Of a stretch of 64,000 nucleotides of DNA, positions 20,870 through 32,800 are shown piece by piece. The notes under the pieces were generated by a model. It saw only the letters and a program-made list of their open reading frames with translations. It was not told the DNA's origin and ran no database searches. Location of the stretch: contig CM032811.1 of NCBI GenBank assembly GCA_019155185.1, positions 7,522,075-7,586,074 of the forward strand. Reading direction: 5' to 3'. Numbering within the stretch: the first letter of the stretch is position 1; each line of letters starts with the position of its first letter. The position numbers were made by a program, and so were the translations under genes. The stretch comes from Beaufortia kweichowensis (Eukaryota; Chordata; Actinopteri; Cypriniformes; Gastromyzontidae).

Positions 20870-23800
20870 CTCCTTCAGGCAAAAGCAGAGGACAGAGTTT
20901 ATTTACTCTTGATTGATGTATGTGGTGTAGTGTCATGTTTAACAATGAATGTACAGTGTCATGATAACAATGAAACTGATTTAGAACGGCTAAATCTAGC
21001 TGACTGAAAAGTTAAGCTTTACTTACAACCATTAAAAACTGTAAATCATTCAAGACATGGTAAAATGCATTTGTTGGTCCGTTTATTTGAAGATAATAAA
21101 ATGTGTGAAGATACGGACTGCAGTGTAAAACCCAAAGGTGTTGCTAATGCAAAACAATAGAGCTCACGCCACATCTAGGTCATACAGGTTCAAGCTTTAT
21201 TTAGCTCACATTCCACAAAAGAGTTTCCTCAGGATTCGGCAGTCCTATAAGACTCTTCATTAGTCAACTGCCCTCTCTAGGTCAAGGCATGGAGCTTAAG
21301 GTCAGACCTTGGCAGGATGCCTGTGTTATTGCTATGTCTTTGTTAGAACCCATAGTTGGATCGCTGTACATCACCCATGTGAATCTGGGATAACCAAACA
21401 GTCCCCATAAAAATCAGGAAACCGCAAAGATTTTGTTTGCTTTTACAAGCCCCATTTTTGCTGTCAAACAGAATAAATGGCAATAACCCTGTTTTGTCAA
21501 ATGACCTGAGCTCTCTGCATTTTGACCTTGATCATATCAAGGGCTGCAAGGTGTCCCGGTACACTGTCCCTAAAGACACTCACCGTATGTCAGGGAATTC
21601 CCGTACCAGGACGCCAACTTCCATTTGGATGGAGGGCGTGTCTTCCAGGAGTATTATCTCTGATAGGTGAGGAATAGCGCTGTCAAGCCATGAAGCAGAG
21701 GATTCCTGCATGAGGGGAAACAAACAAGATAACATCAGGTCCCCATCACGCCTGTCATCAGTCAAAATCAGACAGACAAATCATTCCAAAGACTTTTTCC
21801 TGGAAGCATCAATCTCTGCCATGTAGATTAAAACATGGCTGACTGTTTTAAATAAGTAATTCACCCCCCAAAAATTTTTTAAAGCTCCCAAAAACATGTA
21901 CCTGTAAAAAAACAGGCTCAAAAATCAAAATATGAGATAATGAGCATCAAAGTTTGATTTCACCTAAAAATATCACTATGATTTCAATATTTGACATGTC
22001 ATTACTCGGTCAATATTAAAGATATCAAGGTTATATTTTCAGAGAATGTTCTTTACATTATGTAGGATGATTTTATGTATAAAACAGTAAATCACAAAAA
22101 AAGCTGGGTTTTCACAGACGGGGTCAAAAATGATTTCATATGACAAGAGTGGGTTAATAAAGTCGCCTAAAAGTCTTCTGAAGCAAAATGATAGATTTGT
22201 GTAAGAAAGAGATTATATGAGGGTAAAAGATGAAAGAATTTTCATAGTTGGCATCTTCAAAAAATTAAACATCCATATTCTAAGTGGACTTAGACCACAG
22301 AATCAACAACATAGACATACAATCAGAAATAGCTATTTCCCTAATGTCCTGGAAAAATATACCTGGAGGATTAAGAATAGGAACACATGTTATTCCAATT
22401 GAGTTTAAATATCTATGCCCATCAAGGCAGGTCTTCCTGATTCTCACTTTGACCTTAAAGGCAAGTCATGACTTCAAAGGCTAAAGCCAGGACGTTCCTC
22501 CATAAACAAAGGCATCCTGTTGTCCATCGAGGTGACAAACGGATGTTTTAACTGGAGCAGGGGGCGGACGCTACACAGGGGAAAGGAGAGTTTGGGCGGG
22601 TCAGAGAGATGCCCTCTGGAGCCAAGGGTCTGTTTGGCCAACCGTCTCCATGCCTATTACAGTGATGCCCATTCTTTAACTCTCTTTTGTTTTAAAGCTG
22701 TCACAACTATTGTGAATTTTTTCCACTGGGTGTCGATTCTTGGATGTTTAAATGCCCTAACAACTAACTAAAAACAGGACATGCCATTTTGTGTGATGGA
22801 TTTAGTCATGAGGGTTTCATGGAAACAAAGTGAACCGAGACGATATATGGACACCTTTAGTACATTTCAATAAAAACTGCAATAGAAAAGTGTTTTTTCT
22901 CAAAACTAACTTTTAGGTTTTTAAACCATTTTTGTAATTACTTCGAATTAATTGGCCTTTGCACTTTTTCCCCATTTACACAGGTGTCTCTATGGAGTAC
23001 CTACAGGTGAAGTTCTGCACGTTAACTAGTTTGGTAAAACACAATATGTGCAAGTATTTCTGTCTTATTTTGGACAGAAAATGTGAATTACATAAATGTT
23101 GTTCCAAAAATGCAATTGTGTTATTTAGTACAATAACATGCTTTAGGTGTATGGACACTTTCTGGACCTTTTCTGAAATTTTTTGAACACATTCAGATAG
23201 GTGACTCACCAACTCTTTAAAGAGAGTTTTAAGGCGCTTTCCTTCATCACGGAGACGCCCAGCCATCTTCTTCCTCATTTTGAGTGATGTGCAGATGATT
23301 CTGCCCCTCATTATTGCCCGCAGATACTCTGTCATCACACGTCGATGCACCTCACTCACCAAAACCTGTGACGGGGCAACAATAGATAATATTTTAAAAT
23401 ATATTTGTCAATCCAATATTAATGGAAAATAAGTGATTTTAACCATTTAAAATGATAGTTCATACAGGTTTGGAATAACATGAGGGTAAATAAATGATGA
23501 AAATTTTTAAAAGAGAGTAGTAAAACTATCACTTTAATGGTAATCTGGCAAGTTCAGAATATGAAAGGGACAAAATCTACATGATCTGTGTACCTTGTAC
23601 GGTGGTTTGTCCATCCTGTGAAATTTCTTGAATTGTTCTTTTATACAGGCCACGATTTGGTCAAATGGCTCAGTGTTGCTCAACCATTTCCTTTTAATCA
23701 GCTTATCAAAGAAGGGCTGTGTGAGGTGAGATAGAAACCATTAAATCACATAAACAACACACACGGGAACGCACACTATATTTGCCTTTTAACAGGAAGT

Positions 23801-26800
23801 GAGAGCTTTTCATATTTAGAGTTCTTGCTAACTTCCTGTCATGGAAGTCCCATCTTTGTATAAAGGATGCAACAAAACTATGCGACCCATGAGGACTGGC
23901 AATGCCAATCAGCGAGCAGTAAATACTGTTCGGCAACCGGCCAAAAACATCGAATTCATGTGTTTTTCCACACGGCTATTTTTGTGTCTCATACCCAGAG
24001 TGAATATGTGGAAAACAACATCCTTGAGAACAAGTCGTAAGGGAAATGCTGATAAGATATTCTTTATATTCTTGGACAGAGGCACATGACAAACATACAG
24101 TACTGTATTTACAAGTGTGTGTGTGTCTGTGCATGAGGAAGTGTGGTTTGATGCATGGTCGCCTCACCCTGATATGTTCGAAAAGTCTGTCGCTCAGCAC
24201 TCTCACACTCAAGTTGACTATCCTGTCCAGAGATGTGTTGGCTCTACGTATGGAGTCCTGACTGGTTGATGGGTCGCACTGTCCACAACGCTCCACAAAG
24301 CTCCTACACACACAATAAACACACTGCAATCACAATTCTCTATGCAAATAGATATAAGACAGAATATTAATTGTAATTCAGTACACAAATATTATCATAA
24401 TGTCAGATATAGCAGAACATTGTGTTGATGCTAGAAAGGGCTTAGGACACATTATAAAACTCACCTGAATGGAGGGCAGCAGTTAACAAGGGCGATGGTT
24501 TTAGCAATATAACCGTCTTCGTTTTCTCCAAACCCACTCACCAGCCCCTCGTGAAACATCTCCACCTTTCTCTGAAAGCTTAATGAATAAAAAAAATGAT
24601 GTCACTATGATTCTTATGGAATGATTTTACAAGACAATTACAATTCAGATGAACATGCATTGGTCTAGCATTAAAGAATATTAAATCATCCAGGTATTCC
24701 TTCATTTCATGTATTACTTTCTAACCTGTATAAGAAATCTGCCAGTCCATTGAGACTGCACTGAGCCACTCGTGAACCCAAGTGTCGGTTTATAGCTGCA
24801 GATTTTTCAAGGTCCTCTTGAAGCCGCTATAATTAAAAATGTATACAGGAAAAAATGTCATTTTGTAGAAAGTACCTTTTGGTGAAACACACAAAGGGAC
24901 TATTTACTTAATAATATTTTGAATAGTATCAAAGCACTTTCTAAGTCCAGACAGAAGTACTGCCTGCTTTACACGATAGGGCCACTAGGGGCCAACAAAG
25001 ATCCTGTAAAAACACAATGCTGTAATGGAAACAGCCTCACAATGGGAAATGTTTGTTTATTTTGGTTCCAGCCAGGAGACTGTTTTCTCACTGCATTAAA
25101 CGGAGGTTCAGGGATGCCATTTGACATATTTTAGTTTTGTTCTAACAATACATCTAGTATCTAGAAAGTCTCACAGACATTGTTGATGGAAAGGAACAGC
25201 GGATCATTATGCACAAAATCAACACTAAGAAAATTGTTAAGGCAACATGTGATATTTGTGCTTGGCATATGATGTCAGAGCATGTGATAATGTGAATAAA
25301 GACGAACAACGAACAACGTTAGAGGTGCATTATCTGTGTGACATTGTCCTGACCTGAATAACAGTGCGAGCTAGAGGTATCTGATACTCTTCAACATTCA
25401 GGGTGTCCAGCCATCTTTTTTCTTCTTCTTCCAGAACTTGAGACAGTTCATTGGTCACCTTTCCCTGGGAAACACAACAAATAACATGGCAAATTATTAC
25501 ATTTCATCACATTTATGAGTAATGTCCTTGCTGCGAGAGGGGGATTCATGTGAAGGCTTTAACTTAGATCTACTTCATGCCAAACAAATTTACCAAAAAT
25601 ATCATTGTTTGGATGAGTCGATTGAAAAAAAAAATCACAATATTTGATAAATAGATAAATTCAACCAATGATCTAACTGCATATGGTATTAAATTCATGT
25701 TTATTGTAAATGTAATTTTTGAAACATTCTCTGGAAAGAAGACACATATTTAGACACAAAAGAAGATATTTTGAGAAATGTCTCAATGGTTTTGTTTTCA
25801 TACAATGGGCACCAATGTTGTTTGGTTACCAACATTCCTCAAAATATCTTCTTTTGTGTTTTGTAGAAGAAAGAAAGTCATACAGGTTTTGAATGACATG
25901 TGGCTGTATAAATAATAAAAAATATCCCTTTAATACCCAAAGTTTGCTTATGCATCATGTTGTACGCATGTTTAGTTAGTAGCTAAACAATTTTTGCATT
26001 GCAAAGAACGCATTCCTAAGAAAACATATATTTAAGTTGCATAATGAGCGAAAGGAAAAATTTGTTGTTTAACTAACTCCTATTGTGTGGCGCTCAGTGC
26101 AGACAGGAAAACCGCGCACTGACCCTGAAATGCCTCAGTTTAATTGACCGTGCAGGTTGCAACGACCAGCCATGTCTTTTAATGAACAGGATGTGTCTTC
26201 GAGGTGCATGGAACAGGCTAACAGTGCCAGGAAAAGACTTAAAGATAGTTAGTGACAAGGTATCAGTGAATATCATTTCTTACCCTGACGGAGTTCAAGC
26301 AGTCGAGCTCCAGTTTCTCCACCGTCTCTGTTGGCAGCAGCGGGCCAAGCTGCGAGAGGTTAATGGGCGTTGTTATGGTGACCGTTCCAAGGACATCTCT
26401 TCAGCAACAACAGGAAGAACAAATCACAAACTTTACTCGTAAGGAAACATTGAATTATGAAGGAGCAGGAATGGGAAGGTTGAAGAGTGGATTTCTCTTA
26501 TCAACCTGAAGCTATTTATAATAGTGACAAATGGGTCCAGCCAATTTAACACGACAGAAAAATGATAAACGTGAATTTCTTTGTTAAATCCAGGAATTAC
26601 AGTAAATAAACCTTGTGACTTAAATAAACTGTTGGCGTTTACCTATTATAGATGTTGTAGAGCCAGTCTAGCAATGAGTAGATGTCAGTGATCTGCAGAT
26701 CTCCATCAGTGATAGATTGTAGACGTCGAGTGACAGCCTGGTGATAGCTCTGCGTGTACACTTGGAAGGAGTCATATTCCGCTGGATATATAGACACCAC

Positions 26801-29800
26801 GTTACGACGAGCCGCTCCCAGATCTTCCACCATACGGACCCTCAGCTTATCCAGGTAGGCCGCCAACTGGCCCACCTCTGCCTCTCCATGCTGGGGTAAG
26901 TTTCCATCAGCCAACTCGCTCACGGCCTCCCTCCAGCGTTTTTTAAACTCCCTCGGCCGCGGGCCTCCTGGAACGGCCCCCTCGCTCTGAGCCCAGTCCC
27001 GGTCTGCCTGCTCCTCCTGCTGAAGAACCTGTACCACCAGACCCAGGTTGGGTCCAGCAGTGGGGGAACACAGAGATTCCTTCACCACGTCCCACAATTC
27101 TTTTTGCAGGGCTTCATACAGCAACTCCACATCTTTGGCTTTGCGTCGGCTGCTGTCTTTGCTGCTGGGGCTGATGAACTCCTCAGTTCCTCCTGGTGGT
27201 GGAGATTCGGCCTCCCTGCATTCCTGCTCCAGTTCCAGGATGTGCGTGTCAGCCAAAAACAAATCCCGTTTCGTCACCAATTGCAGGATCTCCAGTACTG
27301 GCAAAACACAGTGAGGAGATCATCTATTAGTCACAATGAAGACTGAATATTATTTCACTCTAGCTTTATTATAATGGTTTGATTTGTTTGTGATCACCAA
27401 ACTAATTCACTTAATACTTGTTTAAAGTTCAATCGACTACCCTCCTGAAAAAGCTGCTGATCAACATGTGTTTTGTTTTGGATGCTGGTGTACACATCAG
27501 ACTGTAAAGCAAGCCTAACCAGCAACATTACCTTGATCAACCAGCTTAACCAGAAAAAGAAAAAATAAACAATGTAAAGGACAAACTAAGTGTAAAAGCA
27601 CAAACTTTACTTTTCATTTAGGGATCTTATAACCAGTGATAATATATATATATAATCTCTGATAATATATCTCTGCATTGAAATGCTGAAATGCTGGTTT
27701 TCCCCATTTCAGTTTGTAAACATCGATGTGTAGACTATGCTTGCTGTTTAATGCCATCTCATATGCAAGTCACTTTGGATTAAAGTGTCTGCTATATGAA
27801 AAATGTAAATAAACATTAGCATTATCAATGAATATTGTAGAATGCGATGGAGACGCTATACTGTAAAAAATATCTTTAATTTGGCCGAGAGTTAAACTAA
27901 AGTTTATTAAACTCTGTTGCTGGAGTTTGACTGTACGGCAGAGTTTAGTTTGATCCCTGATGTAACACAGCGTCATTAGCTTTTTCAGGTGTGTTCGATT
28001 AGTGTTGAAGTGAAACTGCAGGCCAGTGGCACATTTAAAGAGAGTTGAAAGGCCCCGTGTTAAAGCCAAGGTTGTTAAAAATACAAGGGTGTTCCTTGAA
28101 AGAGAGTAGGGGTGCAACCCTGGCATTTAAGACAGATTTTCTCTATTGTTCTCTATCCATCACAGCCTCCTCATCATTCCCTAAATATGAACTGGCTTCA
28201 TCCCTGGATTCTCTTCTGCATGGGTGTTGGTGGCTGTTCTGGTGCATTATGGTGGGTGATGTAATGCTGGTGAAATTATTATAAGTAAATTATAGATTAA
28301 TTATGTTTGTTATTTCCAAAACCATTTTTTAATTCATTGAGAATGTGATAAGAATATGGGAATATTATGTTGCCCAGCTCATCCCATCTTGTACTTGAAT
28401 GCCATCCATAAAATTTCCACTTTAGTTGATTTCTTAAACATAAAGCCTAAATACAATATATATTCCAGATGGTCCAATGGACTGCCAATGCACTCTGTTG
28501 GCCATGGTTTGTGATGATCTCACTTGTGTTTGTGATGTAGGAGCACTTTTTTACATTCCAAAGAAACACTTGATGAAGCGGACGGTCTCACACTGAGGTC
28601 AGTGCTCACACCCATTCGTCAGCATTTCCAGTCCTCTCCTTTGGGATGAACACATTTTATTTGAGCTAACAAATCTCATCTGATTACTGGAGACAGCTTT
28701 TGACAAAAGTTTTAAGTTTGTCTAATAACTGTCTGCTGGAAAGAGGAGGTCAACAAGTTCAGTCTTTTGTTTAACAGACATTTTAGCCTAAATTTCTACA
28801 ACAAATGAAACATTGATTTTACATTGTCTGAAAACAACTGTGGATGGTGGTGCCTGTGCAAAACTCACCACCATGATACAAGAGAGTAGTGGGTTTTTTA
28901 GAGCATTGCAAGCTTATGAATCAGTAAACTGTTAATTTTCATAGAAGTTAACCTTAAAAATGCTAACATTACCATCTTCATATAGATCTGGTGGATGACT
29001 CGATGACTTAAATTATGATTGAAATGACGTATTCAAGAAGTGTCCCTTCTACATTGTTTGTGTAAGCAGTTAGCTGGGGGCCAGTGGCATAGACTTATAA
29101 TATATAGAAATGAACAATTAATAAAAATACTGATATATTTCAAGTAAATTCAGTCCATCTATAGTCAATGTGTTCTACAGAATTAATCTCCTAAATCTTT
29201 AGGATAGTTCAGCCTCTAAATTCATACAGCATTCTTCAATCATTAAACAAAACAGTAAAACATGGGCATGATAAAGGCAGGTTTGCTATTGTATTGCCTT
29301 TATTCCCTCCCTTTATACTTGAGCAATAGCAGAAATCTGGCTCTAAATGTAATTAAATGTAATTTGTATTGAATTAATTTGAATTTGAATTAAATCTAAT
29401 CTAATGACTTTAGGACAGCCTCACAAAAATAGTTCAAGATGTGCTTAGTGTCAAGGGAGGTTACATTAAATACTGAAGCCATTTATTCGGGAAACTGTGT
29501 TTTTTAATATATTGTATTTTCTGTTTGTAATAAAGAAATACCTTTTCTGTTTCTTAATAAAGAAACCAAAAATTAAAATGGGGATTACAAATTAAAACAA
29601 TAAATATGGTGGTGGCCTAAGACTTTTGCACAGTACTGTTTATGTCCCTGTGATAGCAGAGGTACTAGAGAAGAGATCTCAGAGTTGTAAAAAGCTGACT
29701 AGATGTTTAATTAGTCTTTAGATCCTCTGATGGCAATGCAAAAAAGCCCATAAGGTATATAATATCCCTCCATCGTCAACATCTCCACAACAGAACTAAA

Positions 29801-32800
29801 ATACTCTAAAAGAATACAGAGCTTTTTTCTGACCAATCTCTCTCACAAGGCAAATGTACGTCACACATCAGCTGTGAAAATAATTGGCCCTGCTGTTGAA
29901 TTCCTCCCCAGAACACTGAACGGACAGTAAGGGGCACGTTGCTGTGCTGAGTTGCCCATTTATTTCCTGCGACTTCCTGACTTCTTCTTAGAGGGAAGGA
30001 TGCAGGGGCTCTCGGTTGGCGCCTGACTCATCTGTCCCTATCGAAGATGCAGCGTCCAGTTCTGCCCTGACAGAACCAACTCCCACACATAATAAAGACC
30101 TGAATGTGCCAGTCCATCGGAAGGAGATCTATATTTAAACACAATACAACACAGACGGGGATCAGGTGGAAAAATTAATGTGCCGCCTGTGCATGAGAAT
30201 ATAAATTGCAGTTACTTCCTGGAGTACTTATCTATTTGAAAAAGTCCTCCACCCAAGGGCGTTTCAAACCGGTGACCCTGAAACTAAGGAGAAAAAGTTT
30301 GACCCTTAAATGGGGAACTTCAAATGCCCTTAAGACAACATTGAGACTCGCAGATGTTGAAGGTTTTATTCCACAATCATTAATATGCTGAACGTTGCCA
30401 GTAACTGAGGGTTAAGCTGGGTTTGACAGAGGACACTAGTTCTTTGTTTCCAATGAGGCCTGCTCACAAAATTTGTGGTGTGGAGCATTCTTTACTTAAA
30501 CATATACGTGTCACCACCCTTCCTTAATGAAAACCGCAGGGATTGAAGTGCTGCCTTTTAAGGGAACGTATGGCACATATGCTATACACATACTCCCACC
30601 ATCACTTCCACAAGAAGCTTATGGTAATACTATTTGCTTTTGAATGAAAAATGTAAAGGGTGGAGGCTGACATCCAACTCGACTAAAAAGATCTGACTAA
30701 GCAAGATATCCGCTAACACGAGCTCCAACACACCTGCACAACCAACACCTCTCAGCAGCACCAATCGAGCGTTACGAAGAAAAGATTTGCCTGGTTTCTA
30801 GGAATGCCATGGAATATGATCTGTTCTTTGTCATGCCACAGATCTGGAACTATATTCTCCATTAACCCAGTGTGTGCCAAAGTCAAATCCCTCAGGAACC
30901 TTAAAACACCTTCTGTCAAGCTGAAACAAGCTATGAAACTCCTTTTCGTGCCTGCCGCACCTCATTCATTCGTTTCCCCAGTTAATACCCAGCATGTGCA
31001 GAGCAGACATATTTTTTCCTCCCGAAATGAAATATTTAATAAGTAGACAATGATTTCCTGTATCAGCTTGTTCTGTCCCAAAAATCATACCAGCAGATGG
31101 GTCGAATTGTACTTGGCAGTACCGTCTACACTGTCCCCTTCGTGCGAGTCTGTCCTAAAGGAATTCCACATGTTAAAATTTTATTTCAACTTTTGAAGTC
31201 AAGATGAAGATATAGTAGCTTTAAAAGTGACGACTAGCCTCGCCTGTCAGAGACCTTTAAGTCAGTATGCAAACCGATGCCATGAGCCCTTCTAAGGACT
31301 GCATGAACCCACTCCCTTCTTAATTTATTTGGACACGGCCAATGTCAACAGAACAAATCTAAATTGGACCATTTGGAAAACGAGAACTCCACCTATGCCG
31401 AGTGCTACCCTGCCCTTGCTTAATACTTTTTCGTTTATTTAACTTGCATTAAAAGTATCTTGCTGCCAAGTATTGGACAATAGCTGGATAGGATGAAAAA
31501 TTTGGCTATTCCCTTTTAAAAGGGACTGAATCATAAACACGAATGCATTGATTGCAAATGTTCAGACACGGTTTTCATGACGGCCACAGATGAACGGTTT
31601 TCAGCTGCAGTTTTGGCTTATGGTTGAGCTGTAATTTAGTAAGACCTGGAAATTATTGACTAAGATGAGGGGTAAACTCCCATCTATATGGCATCTTTAT
31701 CAGAGCAGTCAGATGTCATGTTAACAGCCGGACGCTCTACCAGTCGTGATAGATACCAGCCGCCAGAACGCACGGCTGGACCTTGCCCTCTAAATTTATA
31801 TGAAAGCAATGAGAAGTCAGTTGCAACATGATTTGAGCTCTAACAAAATGTCCTTTGTTAAGGAAGTGTCACTAAACATACCACACTGAATGGAGTTTTG
31901 CATAAACAGTGGTGTCCGAAAGTCTAAGACCACCAAAAAGCATATTGTGTAAGCAAAGAATTCAGACCTTTTTAGAAACAAGATAACCAAGAATCTTAAG
32001 TATTTCTAATCTATTTTATATCATAATGTTCTTTTTTATTATATAGTTTCTCACAATTCAAAAGCTTTTTGTTTGTTTTTGGACCACATTGTAAACATAT
32101 TTTTGCATGCATTATTTTAAGGTCATAAGGTTATTTATTAAAATAAAGGATCTTCTTGAAAACACATAGCTATGAGCCACTCCATATTATATTATATAAT
32201 ACCAGTGTATTCATCTAAGATAAGAAGATCAAAGTACTCCAGATAGCTGTTCCTAACACTGGACGTAAAGGCATTCATGATGATTTGCCCATCAGGTGAA
32301 ATCTTTTCCAATCTGATGTTGCCATCAAACAGTTGAAACACCCTGTACGAAAGTGCTTAAACGTCCCTTTTTGGAGTTTAGTGACCCAGGCATGCCTTAC
32401 ATCACATGTTATCTGGAGCGTTACTTCCTTCTTTAATGTTTTCTCAGTTCCATACAGTATATTCTTCGAATGCAGCATTGTCAGAAACTACACGTCACCT
32501 AATGTGCCATTAACTATCATAGACTCTCATTCACTAGATGTGATTGGTGACTTTAACAAACTTTCCAATGTGCACACAAATGCTTTTTACACAAAACTGT
32601 AGAAGTGTCCAGTGTTTTGTCTGCACACAGCAGAGAGTTGCTAAACGTACACCCACTTAACAGTTACGGGATGCCATCAGAAAGTTTCCCGTCAACATAA
32701 TGCGGCTAAATACACAAATAAAAAGTGCTTTTTTGCTGTGTCAGCTGGAACATGCATGCAAAGCAGCAAGAACCAATAACCTTGTCCCCCCTGCTGAAAA

